This document shows positions 15,632 through 23,245 of a DNA stretch of 64,000 nt, one piece after another (the stretch's first letter is position 1; each line of letters starts with the position of its first letter). A model generated the notes under the pieces. That model did no database searches, was not told where the DNA came from, and worked only from the letters and a program-made list of their open reading frames with translations. Where the stretch lies: assembly GCF_014385095.1 (NCBI RefSeq), contig NZ_JACRTC010000005.1, positions 124,001 to 188,000 of the forward strand, written 5' to 3'. Both the position numbers and the translations under genes were made by a program. The stretch is from Zongyangia hominis (GTDB lineage: Bacteria > Bacillota > Clostridia > Oscillospirales > Ruminococcaceae).

Positions 15632-17659
15632 ATGGCTGACGGCAATAAGGACATCCGCTATCTCAAGGGCGTGGGGGAAAAGCGGGCCAAGCTCTATGAA
15701 AAACTGGGGATCACCGACTTATGCTCCCTGTTGGGCCACTACCCCCGCACCTATATCGACTTGACCCGGCCCGTATCCATCGCCGGGGCCCCGCCGGACG
15801 GGGCGGTGCCCATCCGGGCCGCCGTCGTCTCCAAGACGGGGGAGCAGCGCATCCGCAAGGGCCTCTCCCTCTTCAAGGTGGTGGTGACCGACCATTCCTC
15901 CGATATGGTCATCACCTTCTTTAACACCAAGTTTACGGTGGACGCTTTGGAAGTGGAGCAGGAGTACATCTTCTACGGCAAGGTGGAGGGCACCTTCACC
16001 CGGAAGACCATGGCTTCCCCCCTGGTCTTCCGGTCGGGAGAGCGGGCGGGCCTCATCCCCGTTTATCCGCTGACCGAGGGCCTTTCCTCCAAGCTCATCC
16101 GGGAGAATGTGCGCCAGGCCCTCGCGGAGATGGAGGGCCACATCGAGGACCCGCTGCCCAAAGAGATGCGGGAGGCGTTTCATCTGTGCCACAAATCCTA
16201 CGCGGTTCAGAATATCCATCTGCCCCCCGACCGGGCGGCCATGGAGATCGCCCGGGACCGGCTCATCTTCGAGGAGCTGCTTTTGTGCCAGCTGGCGTTT
16301 CTGCGGATGCGAAACCGCAGTAAGCGTCTCAAGACCCGGCCCATGGAGCCCTATGACCTGGCCCCCTTTTATGAGAGCCTGCCCTTCACCCTGACCGGGG
16401 CCCAGCGCCGAAGCATCGAGGAGGCCTGCCGGGACATGACCGCCGGCACCCCAATGAACCGGCTGGTGCAGGGGGACGTGGGCTCGGGCAAAACCATGGT
16501 GGCGGCGGCGGCCGTCTATTTCGCGGCCAGGAACGGGGCCCAGTCGGCGCTGATGGCGCCCACTGAAATTCTGGCCCTCCAGCACTTTGAGACCCTCGCC
16601 CCGGTGTTGGAACCGCTGGGGGTCAAAGCGGCCCTCCTCACCGGCTCCACCCGGGCCGCTAAACGCCGGGAGCTGCTGAAGTCGCTCCAGGCAGGGGAGA
16701 TTCAGCTTCTCATCGGCACCCACGCCATCATCGAAGAGACGGTGACCTTTGACCGGCTGGGCCTGGTGGTCACCGACGAGCAGCACCGGTTCGGCGTGGC
16801 CCAGCGGGTGCGGCTGTTGAGCAAGGGGGAGAATCCCCACGTGCTGGTCATGTCGGCCACTCCAATTCCCCGGACCCTGGCCCAGACCATCTACTGTGAC
16901 CTGGACCTGTCGGTCATCGACGAGCTGCCGCCGGGACGGCAGAAGATCGAGACCTACTGCATCGGCTCGGACAAGCGGATGCGAGCCTTCGGCTTCATCC
17001 AAAAGCACCTGGACGCGGGAAAACAGGCATACATCGTCTGTCCGCTGGTGGAGGCGGGGGAAGCAAGCGACCTAAAGCCCGCCACCGAGTACGCCAAACT
17101 CTTGGCCGACCGGTATTTCTCCGGCTACACGGTGGGACTGCTCCACGGCAAGATGAAGCCGAAGGACAAGGAGGCGGCCATCACCCGCTTTAAAAACGGG
17201 GAAATCCAGCTCCTTGTCTCCACCACGGTGGTGGAAGTGGGAGTGGACGTCCCCAACGCCGTCATCATGATGATCGAAAACGCCGAGCGCTTCGGATTGT
17301 CCCAGCTCCATCAGCTCCGGGGCCGGGTGGGCCGGGGCCGGGACCAGGCTTACTGTATCCTTTTAAGCGACGCCAAGGGGGAGCAGACGAGAAAGCGGCT
17401 GCAGGTCATGTGCCGGACCACCGACGGCTTCGCCATCGCCAAGGAGGACTTAAATCTCCGGGGCCCCGGCGACTTCTTTGGGCTGCGCCAGCACGGCCTG
17501 CCCACCTTAAAGCTGGCGGACCTGCTCACCGATACGGCCACTTTGAGCCGGGCCCAGGAGGCCGCCCGGCAGATCCTCACAAAGGACCCGGACCTCACCG
17601 CGCCCGAACACCGGCTCCTGGTGGCCGGCGTGGAAAATATGATGCAGGATGTGGACTAA
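15632..17659 (+). CDS. recG: ATP-dependent DNA helicase RecG
   Basis: A 675-residue helicase that regresses stalled replication forks and branch-migrates Holliday junctions. It has the N-terminal wedge (OB-fold) domain starting with IRYLKGVGEKRA, then Walker A GDVGSGKT near residue 285, the DEQHRFGV box typical of RecG, MSATPIPRTL, and the helicase C-terminal motifs TVVEVGVDVPNA and QLRGRVGRGRD. GGGGAGG precedes the ATG. Length and motif order are normal. Confidence 0.97.
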   Translation: MADGNKDIRYLKGVGEKRAKLYEKLGITDLCSLLGHYPRTYIDLTRPVSIAGAPPDGAVPIRAAVVSKTGEQRIRKGLSLFKVVVTDHSSDMVITFFNTKFTVDALEVEQEYIFYGKVEGTFTRKTMASPLVFRSGERAGLIPVYPLTEGLSSKLIRENVRQALAEMEGHIEDPLPKEMREAFHLCHKSYAVQNIHLPPDRAAMEIARDRLIFEELLLCQLAFLRMRNRSKRLKTRPMEPYDLAPFYESLPFTLTGAQRRSIEEACRDMTAGTPMNRLVQGDVGSGKTMVAAAAVYFAARNGAQSALMAPTEILALQHFETLAPVLEPLGVKAALLTGSTRAAKRRELLKSLQAGEIQLLIGTHAIIEETVTFDRLGLVVTDEQHRFGVAQRVRLLSKGENPHVLVMSATPIPRTLAQTIYCDLDLSVIDELPPGRQKIETYCIGSDKRMRAFGFIQKHLDAGKQAYIVCPLVEAGEASDLKPATEYAKLLADRYFSGYTVGLLHGKMKPKDKEAAITRFKNGEIQLLVSTTVVEVGVDVPNAVIMMIENAERFGLSQLHQLRGRVGRGRDQAYCILLSDAKGEQTRKRLQVMCRTTDGFAIAKEDLNLRGPGDFFGLRQHGLPTLKLADLLTDTATLSRAQEAARQILTKDPDLTAPEHRLLVAGVENMMQDVD

Positions 17660-17668
17660 ATAAAGAGC

Positions 17669-17701
17669 AAAAGCGCCCTGGAATATTTCCAGGGCGCTTT
17701 T
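17669..17701 (+). terminator. Terminator of recG
   Basis: Fifteen-base perfect stem AAAAGCGCCCTGGAA with a three-base loop, directly after the recG stop. Confidence 0.88.
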
Positions 17702-17743
17702 GCTTCCCGCGATTATATCATGCGGAAGCTCGTGCAAAAGAAG

Positions 17744-17765
17744 AGCGGCGGAAATTTCCGCCGCT
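17744..17765 (-). terminator. Terminator of the copper operon
   Basis: Self-complementary AGCGGCGGAAATTTCCGCCGCT, 11 bases past the stop of the last gene and followed on the minus strand by CTTCTTTTGC. Confidence 0.7.
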
Positions 17766-17775
17766 TTTCTTTGCG

Positions 17776-18291
17776 TCAGGGCTTAAGAGTGAATTTCCAG
17801 ACACAAGCGCAGCTTTCGTCGGTGATGTCGGGGTAGCAGCTCACCGCTTCGGCGGTGATGCGGTCGTCGATGACCCTGGCAAAGCCGTCGTACTCCACCA
17901 CGCCCACCCGCTTGCAGGGGTGAAAGAGCATCCTCTTCCGGGACCGGGCGTCCTGCACCCGGCAGGAATGAACCCGGTAGAGGAGGGTGTTGCCCTCGAT
18001 CTCGATGCTGTCTTTATTGAGGCAGGCATAGAGGCGAAAGGAGAGGGCTTTTTCAAGCCCTTCCAGGCCCGCCCGGTCGGGGAGACCTAAAAAGGCTTTG
18101 ATGCGGTTGGCCTCAATCTGGGTAAAGCGCCGCCAGACCTCCTCGTCGTGGTCCATGGCCACGTCCATGCCAAACTGCCGCTCCGCCGCCTGAAACCAGA
18201 GCCCGTCCATGGCAAGCCAATTCTTGGCGTAGATGGAGACAAGCTCCAATAGCTTTTCCCGGGGGAGCGCTTCCATGTTTTCGTAATCCAT
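17776..18291 (-). CDS. DUF6125-like protein, last gene of the copper operon
   Basis: A 171-residue protein of unknown function that resembles the family I know as DUF6125 (tentative). The N-terminal half is helical (LLELVSIYAKNWL, FGMDVAMDHDEEVW). The C-terminal half is beta-rich and has spaced cysteines: CLNK, HSCRVQDAR, FHPCKRVG, SCYPD and CACVW. The ATG at 18291 is six bases from an AGGAGG that overlaps the csoR stop codon, so the two are probably translationally coupled. The place in a copper operon and the cysteines make a metal- or thiol-related role possible; this is inference. Confidence 0.6.
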   Translation of the reverse strand: MDYENMEALPREKLLELVSIYAKNWLAMDGLWFQAAERQFGMDVAMDHDEEVWRRFTQIEANRIKAFLGLPDRAGLEGLEKALSFRLYACLNKDSIEIEGNTLLYRVHSCRVQDARSRKRMLFHPCKRVGVVEYDGFARVIDDRITAEAVSCYPDITDESCACVWKFTLKP

Positions 18292-18301
18292 CCTCATCCT
18301 C

Positions 18302-18574
18302 CTATCGTTCCAGCTTGTCGAAGACCGCCATGATCTCCTCGATTTTTTCATTTTTGAGCCCTTCGTCCTCCTGGGCAAAGGCCTCCCGGACACAGCCGGA
18401 GAGGTGGGCTTTGATGATCTCCCGGTTGACCTTGTGGAGGATGGCCTCGGTGGCCATGAGCTGGTTGGAAATGTCGATGCAGTACCGGTCCTCCTCGATC
18501 ATGCCCAGGATGCCGTCGATCTGGCCCCGGGCGGTTTTGAGGAGGCGAGTCACTTTTTTGTGGTCCGCTTTCAC
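18302..18574 (-). CDS. csoR: Copper-sensing repressor CsoR
   Basis: A 90-residue all-helical CsoR/RcnR-family repressor. The Cu(I) ligand set is complete: Cys32, His57 and Cys61, with the same spacing (25 and 4) as in characterised CsoR proteins, so copper sensing is well supported over nickel or sulfide sensing. GTG start at 18574 with AAGGAGGG upstream. It lies 14 bases after copA and the operator at 21150-21166 fits autoregulation of the whole operon: copper binding would release DNA. Confidence 0.93.
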   Translation of the reverse strand: MKADHKKVTRLLKTARGQIDGILGMIEEDRYCIDISNQLMATEAILHKVNREIIKAHLSGCVREAFAQEDEGLKNEKIEEIMAVFDKLER

Positions 18575-18588
18575 GGCGTTCCCTCCTT

Positions 18589-18795
18589 TTACGCGATGGA
18601 TGTGACGGTGTAGCCCGCGTCGGTCACCGCTTTGGTGAGGACGTCGTCGCCGACCTCTTGGGAGAGGGTCACCGTGGCGCTTTTCTCTTCCAGATTGACG
18701 GTGGCGCTGACGCCGTCGATGGCGTTGAGGGCGCTCTCCACCCGTCCGGAACAATGGGCGCACATCATGCCTTCAATGATCATGGTCTTTTTCAT
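18589..18795 (-). CDS. copZ: Possible separately translated copper chaperone CopZ inside copA
   Basis: The last 68 codons of copA, starting MKKTMIIEG, are exactly the length of a free CopZ chaperone. They begin with an ATG at 18795 that has AAAGGAG eight bases upstream (18804-18810), inside the linker of copA. This may be a real internal start giving free CopZ from the same frame, or the relic of a separate copZ gene whose upstream stop codon was lost. Both forms could exist at once. Confidence 0.5.
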   Translation of the reverse strand: MKKTMIIEGMMCAHCSGRVESALNAIDGVSATVNLEEKSATVTLSQEVGDDVLTKAVTDAGYTVTSIA

Positions 18796-21129
18796 AGCAG
18801 TTTCTCCTTTAGTCTTTGATGAAATGATAGGGTCTCCGGCGGCCGCGGTCATACGACGCCGGGGTTTGAAGAATTTGAGGCGCAGGGCATTGGACACTAC
18901 GCACACCGAGCTGAGACTCATGGCGGCCGCGCCGAACATGGGACTGAGCTTCCAGCCCAAGAGGCTAAAGAAGACGCCGGCCGCCAGGGGAATGCCGATG
19001 GCATTATAGAAGAAGGCCCAGAACAGGTTCTGCTTGATGTTGCGGATGACCGAGCGGCTTAACTCGATGGCGGTGACCGCGTCGAGAAGGTCGCTCTTCA
19101 TGAGCACCACGTCCGCCGACTCGATGGCCACGTCGGTGCCCGCGCCGATGGCCACGCCCACGTCGGCCCGGGCCAGCGCCGGGGCGTCGTTGATGCCGTC
19201 GCCCACCATGGCTACCCGTTTGCCCTCCTCCTGGAGGCGGCGCACTTGGCGCTCTTTGTCGGCGGGCAGGACCTCTGCGATGACGCTGGTAAGGCCGAGC
19301 TCGCGCTGGATGGCCCGGGCGGTGCGCTCGTTGTCCCCGGTGAGCATGGTCACCTCCACGCCCATGGCGCGCAGGGCGTCGATAGCCTCCTTGCTGGTGG
19401 GTTTGACCACGTCGGCCACGGCGATGAGCCCCAGCGCACGGCCGTCCCGCGCGAAGAAGAGGGGCGTCTTGCCGTCGTTTGCAAGTCTCTCGGCGGCGTC
19501 CGCCAAGGCGTTTAACTCGACGCCCCGTTCCGCCATCAGCTTTTTGTTGCCGCCAAGGCAGGGCGAGCCGTCGACGACGGCCTCCACGCCGAAGCCGGTG
19601 ACGGCGGCAAACTGCCCGGCGGGGAGGACGGCGGCCGCCTGTTCATCGGCATATCGGGTGACGGCCTGGGCCAGCGGATGCTCGGAGGGACGCTCCAAGG
19701 CCGCCGCCACCTCCATGAGCTCTTTGGCTGAAATGCCGGGGGCAGGGAGCAGGTCGGTGACCGAGGGGGTGCCCTGGGTGATGGTGCCGGTCTTATCCAA
19801 AACTACGGCGTCCACGTGGTGGAGCACCTCCAAGGCCTCGGCGGATTTAAAGAGGATGCCGTTTTGAGCGCCCTTGCCGGTGCCCACCATGATGGCCACC
19901 GGCGTGGCCAGGCCCAGGGCGCAGGGGCAGGAGATGACCAGCACGGCGATGCCGATGGAGAGGGCGAAGTCAAAGGGCTTGCCCAAGAGCAGCCAGACGA
20001 GGCAGGAAAGTACCGCGATGGAGATGACCACCGGCACAAACACGCCGCTGACCTTGTCGGCCAGCTTGGCGATGGGGGCCTTGGTGGCGTTGGCGTCCTC
20101 CACCAGCTGGATGATCTGGGAAAGGGTGGTGTTCTCCCCCACTTTGGTGGCGCGGAAGGTGAAGTAGCCGGATTTGTTGATGGTGGCGGCGATGACCGGG
20201 TCCCCCGGCGCCTTTTCCACCGGGATGCTCTCGCCGGTGAGGGCCGATTCGTCCACCGCGGAAGCGCCCTCTAAAATGACGCCGTCCACCGGCACACTCT
20301 GGCCCGGACGGACCGCCAGTACGTCGCCCACCAGCACGTCGTCCACCGGAATTTGAACCTCCTTGCCGTCCCGAATGACCGTGGCGGTTTTGGGGGTTAG
20401 GTTCATCAGCTTTTCGATGGCCTCGGAGGTTTTGCCCTTGGAGCGGGTCTCCAAAAACTTGCCCACGGTGATGAGGGTCAAGATCATGGAGGCCGACTCA
20501 AAGTAGAGGTCCATGCTGTAAGCGTTTACGACATCCATGGCCCCGTGGCCCAGTCCCCAGCCGATCTGATAGATGGCGAAGACGCCGTAGATCAGGGAGG
20601 CGGAAGACCCGATGGCGATGAGGGAATCCATATTGGGCGCGCCCCGGAAGAGGGCGGGGAAGCCCACTTCATAATATTTGCGGTTGATATAGATGACCGG
20701 CAGGGTCAAGAGAAACTGGGTGAAGGAGAAAATGAGGGCGTTTTGGGGCCCGTGGAAGAAGGCGGGGGTGGGAAGCCCCAGCATATGCCCCATGGAGATA
20801 TACATCAGCGGAATCAAAAAGCAGAAGGAGAGGATCAGCCGCCGCTTCATAGAGGCGGTCTGCTCCCGAGCGGCGTCGGTGGGCGCCGCTGCCGACGTTG
20901 TTTTCGTCCCGACAACTTTGTCGTGGAGGGAGGCCCCATAGCCGCCCTGCTCCACCGCGGAAACAATGGCGGCAGGGTTTAGCACCGTTTCGTCATATTC
21001 CACCTGCATGCTGTTTTGCAGCAGGTTCACGCTGACATCCTGGACGCCTTCCAGCTTCCGTACGCTCTTTTCCACATGGGCCGAGCAGGCTGAACAAGTC
21101 ATGCCCGTCACATCGAATTTTTGTTTCAT
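18589..21129 (-). CDS. copA: Cu(I)-exporting P-type ATPase with fused C-terminal CopZ domain
   Basis: An 846-residue P1B-type ATPase exporting Cu(I). The N-terminal heavy-metal domain has GMTCSAC; membrane helices start near residue 100; TM6 carries Cys401-Pro-Cys403, and TM7/TM8 carry the YN and MSLSS signatures of copper pumps. Asp445 in DKTGT is phosphorylated, TGE and GDGIND are present. Unusually, after the last helix the frame runs through a short linker into a complete second metal domain with GMMCAHC (residues 779-846). The ATG at 21129 is preceded by GAGGTG. First gene of the operon copA-csoR-DUF6125-like. Confidence 0.95.
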   Translation of the reverse strand: MKQKFDVTGMTCSACSAHVEKSVRKLEGVQDVSVNLLQNSMQVEYDETVLNPAAIVSAVEQGGYGASLHDKVVGTKTTSAAAPTDAAREQTASMKRRLILSFCFLIPLMYISMGHMLGLPTPAFFHGPQNALIFSFTQFLLTLPVIYINRKYYEVGFPALFRGAPNMDSLIAIGSSASLIYGVFAIYQIGWGLGHGAMDVVNAYSMDLYFESASMILTLITVGKFLETRSKGKTSEAIEKLMNLTPKTATVIRDGKEVQIPVDDVLVGDVLAVRPGQSVPVDGVILEGASAVDESALTGESIPVEKAPGDPVIAATINKSGYFTFRATKVGENTTLSQIIQLVEDANATKAPIAKLADKVSGVFVPVVISIAVLSCLVWLLLGKPFDFALSIGIAVLVISCPCALGLATPVAIMVGTGKGAQNGILFKSAEALEVLHHVDAVVLDKTGTITQGTPSVTDLLPAPGISAKELMEVAAALERPSEHPLAQAVTRYADEQAAAVLPAGQFAAVTGFGVEAVVDGSPCLGGNKKLMAERGVELNALADAAERLANDGKTPLFFARDGRALGLIAVADVVKPTSKEAIDALRAMGVEVTMLTGDNERTARAIQRELGLTSVIAEVLPADKERQVRRLQEEGKRVAMVGDGINDAPALARADVGVAIGAGTDVAIESADVVLMKSDLLDAVTAIELSRSVIRNIKQNLFWAFFYNAIGIPLAAGVFFSLLGWKLSPMFGAAAMSLSSVCVVSNALRLKFFKPRRRMTAAAGDPIISSKTKGETAMKKTMIIEGMMCAHCSGRVESALNAIDGVSATVNLEEKSATVTLSQEVGDDVLTKAVTDAGYTVTSIA

Positions 21130-21149
21130 TATAGTCACCTCGCAATACC

Positions 21150-21166
21150 ATACCCCCGGGGGGTAT
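21150..21166 (-). promoter_or_regulatory. CsoR-type operator
   Basis: ATACCCCCGGGGGGTAT matches the known CsoR operator pattern (TACCCC...GGGGTA). It covers the predicted start site of the copA transcript, just downstream of the -10, where a repressor would block transcription. Confidence 0.85.
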
Positions 21167-21170
21167 CTTT

Positions 21171-21199
21171 ATTGTAGACTCATTGAGTAGATTTGTCAA
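21171..21199 (-). promoter_or_regulatory. Promoter of the copper operon
   Basis: On the minus strand: TTGACA (21199-21194), 17-base spacer, TACAAT (21176-21171). The CsoR operator follows directly. Confidence 0.85.
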
Positions 21200-21223
21200 C
21201 AGGGAGAGAGAGAAAAGGGCAAA

Positions 21224-21252
21224 AAAACAGCTCGGAGTGTCCGAGCTGTTTT
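21224..21252 (-). terminator. Terminator after the 32-residue membrane protein gene
   Basis: Thirteen-base perfect stem AAAACAGCTCGGA with a three-base loop and a T run on the minus strand. Confidence 0.85.
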
Positions 21253-21289
21253 GTCTTGCTATAAAAAATCGACGCGCAGGGCGTCTGCG

Positions 21290-21388
21290 CTAGAATAGGG
21301 AGAGGAAGGCGGCGCTGAGCATGGAGATGACGAAGACGGCCGCCAACACCAGGCACATGACCCGCACAAATATTTTTGATTTACCCAT
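21290..21388 (-). CDS. Small single-span membrane protein, 32 residues
   Basis: Four short N-terminal residues with two lysines (MGKSK) precede one hydrophobic helix (about residues 7-31, rich in V, L, A, M). The ATG at 21388 has GGAAGGTG at proper spacing and a strong terminator follows, which supports a real short gene. It resembles the tiny one-helix proteins often seen in Firmicutes (DUF4044-like), but no family is certain. Function unknown. Confidence 0.6.
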   Translation of the reverse strand: MGKSKIFVRVMCLVLAAVFVISMLSAAFLSLF

Positions 21389-21580
21389 GGGTTTCACCTT
21401 CCTTCTCAGTTTCCTCTTTACTATACCACGCGGTGGCCGCTTTGGCCAGAGCGAAGAAACGAAGTTCATGGAATATTTGCGCTTTTCTTGCAGGGGATTC
21501 ACAATCTTTCGTTGCGCGGGGAAGGGGTAACTGCTAAAATAGGAGACAGACGAAATTTAAGTGGCGAGGAGCGCGAAGAC

Positions 21581-21925
21581 ATGAGCAAAATGGAAATTAT
21601 CAATATTGAGGCGGGGCGTCCCACCGTGGAGGAGGCCATCCGCCGGATGAATATGGGTCTTGCCACCGCCCGGGGCCGGGGGGCCAAGGCGGCCAAGATC
21701 ATCCACGGCTACGGCTCTAGCGGGGTGGGCGGCGGCATCCGGCCCAGAGCCCGGGCGGAGTTGCAAAATAAGCGGCGGATGGGACGGCTGAAGGCGGTCA
21801 TCGCGGGAGAGGATTTTTCCAGCTACGCGGTGGCGGCCCGGGAAGCGGTGGCGAAGCTCCCGTGGCTTCAGCAGGACAGCGACTACGGACGGAGAAACGA
21901 TGGCGTGACCATCGTGCTGTTTTAA
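21581..21925 (+). CDS. Smr-domain protein
   Basis: A 114-residue protein consisting mainly of a small MutS-related (Smr) domain. It shows the typical order: a strand IINIEAG, the helix PTVEEAIRRM, then the KIIHGYGSSGVGGGIR segment matching the HGxGxG motif, and the late GEDF and GVTIVLF. Such domains bind or nick branched DNA or cleave mRNA. The ATG at 21581 follows GAGGAG; an in-frame extension to 21488 lacks a ribosome site. It ends one base before the DUF3810 gene, so the two form an operon. Confidence 0.85.
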   Translation: MSKMEIINIEAGRPTVEEAIRRMNMGLATARGRGAKAAKIIHGYGSSGVGGGIRPRARAELQNKRRMGRLKAVIAGEDFSSYAVAAREAVAKLPWLQQDSDYGRRNDGVTIVLF

Positions 21926-21926
21926 G

Positions 21927-23054
21927 ATGGACAAACTCCGCCGGTTCTTTCATAGCCCCTTCGCCCTCAAACGGCTGTGGTGGCTCTTGGGAGTGCCCCT
22001 CTCCCTCCTCTTAATCGCCATTGCCTCCGCAAATTCCGCCTTTGCGGAGGGCTATGTCCGCACCGTTTACCCCGTCTTCATGCGCGCTATCTCCTTTGTC
22101 ACCTCCCTTTTCCCCTTTGCGCTGGTGGAATGGGTGGTGCCGCTGGCCGTGCTGGCGGTGCTTATTTACCTGATCGCCGTCATCGTCCGGGCCGTCCGCC
22201 GCCGGGAGGGAAGGGGGCTTATCCTCTACAAAGCGGGGGTCAACCTGTGCGTCATCGGCTCCTGCATCTTTCTGGCGCTGACGCTGTTTTGTTCCATGAA
22301 TTACCACCGCTATCCGGCGGCGGACCTCATGGGTCTCACCGTCCGTGACTCCTCCAAGGAGGAGCTGGCGGCACTGGTGGAGGAACTCATCGGGGAGGTA
22401 AACGACCTCAGGACCCAGGTCCCCGAGGACGAAAACGGGGTCATGACCTTTTCGGGATCTCTGGGGGACTTGACCAAACAAATGAAAGGGGAATACGCCC
22501 GCTTTTCCTCCGGGACAGACTTTGTCAACGAGGTGTCGGCCCGTCCCAAGGTGCTGCTCTGCTCCCGGCCCATGTCCTACACGAAGCTGGTGGGATTTTT
22601 CTTCCCCTTCACTTTTGAAGCGAACATCAACGGGGATGTCTCCCACTACAGCATCCCCTTTAACGCCGCCCATGAGCTCTCCCACCTGGCGGGCTTTATG
22701 CGGGAGGACGAGGCCAATTTCATCTCTTACCTGTGCTGTGTGAGTTCCGGCGATGTGAGCGTGCGGTATTCGGGCAAGGTGATGGCCATGATCTATGCGG
22801 GCAACGCCCTTTTTCGCATCGACCCGGAGCTTCACACCCAGCTCATGAGCGCTCTAGACGACGGCGTGCGGCGGGACTTTGCCGCCAACAGCGCCTATTG
22901 GTCCCAGTTTGAGGGGCCGGTGGCCCAGGTGGCGGACAATGTCAACGACGCCTATCTCAAAAGCCAGCACCAGGCCGACGGCGTCCAGAGCTACGGAAGG
23001 GTGGTGGACCTGCTGCTGGCCCAGTACCGGGCGGACAAGGGCCTCGATGAGTGA
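21927..23054 (+). CDS. DUF3810 membrane protein with metalloprotease-like motif
   Basis: A 375-residue protein with three hydrophobic helices in the first 125 residues and a long extracytoplasmic C-terminal part. In the latter, HELSHLAGF followed by EDEANF has the HExxH plus downstream glutamate pattern of zinc metallopeptidases, preceded by the beta strand INGDVSHYSIPFN. This fits the DUF3810 family, whose activity is not established. It is translated directly after the Smr gene. Peptidase activity at the cell surface is an inference. Confidence 0.85.
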   Translation: MDKLRRFFHSPFALKRLWWLLGVPLSLLLIAIASANSAFAEGYVRTVYPVFMRAISFVTSLFPFALVEWVVPLAVLAVLIYLIAVIVRAVRRREGRGLILYKAGVNLCVIGSCIFLALTLFCSMNYHRYPAADLMGLTVRDSSKEELAALVEELIGEVNDLRTQVPEDENGVMTFSGSLGDLTKQMKGEYARFSSGTDFVNEVSARPKVLLCSRPMSYTKLVGFFFPFTFEANINGDVSHYSIPFNAAHELSHLAGFMREDEANFISYLCCVSSGDVSVRYSGKVMAMIYAGNALFRIDPELHTQLMSALDDGVRRDFAANSAYWSQFEGPVAQVADNVNDAYLKSQHQADGVQSYGRVVDLLLAQYRADKGLDE

Positions 23055-23142
23055 TCCAGCCCCCACCGGTGATGGCATATCCCTCCCCCCGGCCACAGGC
23101 GGCGGAGCATCCCGCCCCGATGGCGAAGAAACCCTCTCATAC

Positions 23143-23177
23143 AAAAGCGCCGGAAGCGTACGCTTCCGGCGCTTTGT
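23143..23177 (+). terminator. Terminator of the Smr-DUF3810 operon
   Basis: Long stem AAAGCGCCGGAAGCGT with its complement immediately after, about 90 bases past the stop codon. Confidence 0.75.
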
Positions 23178-23245
23178 TATGGTTTTTGCCGCACAGATTT
23201 CTCGAAAGCCGCTGATTGATTTCGGCGCTTTTCGGAGAGGAGAGA

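Noticed and set aside
17410..18090. 226-codon plus-strand frame across the end of recG and the copper operon
   Set aside because: It runs over two terminators and opposite a better-supported gene; composition is that of an antisense shadow.
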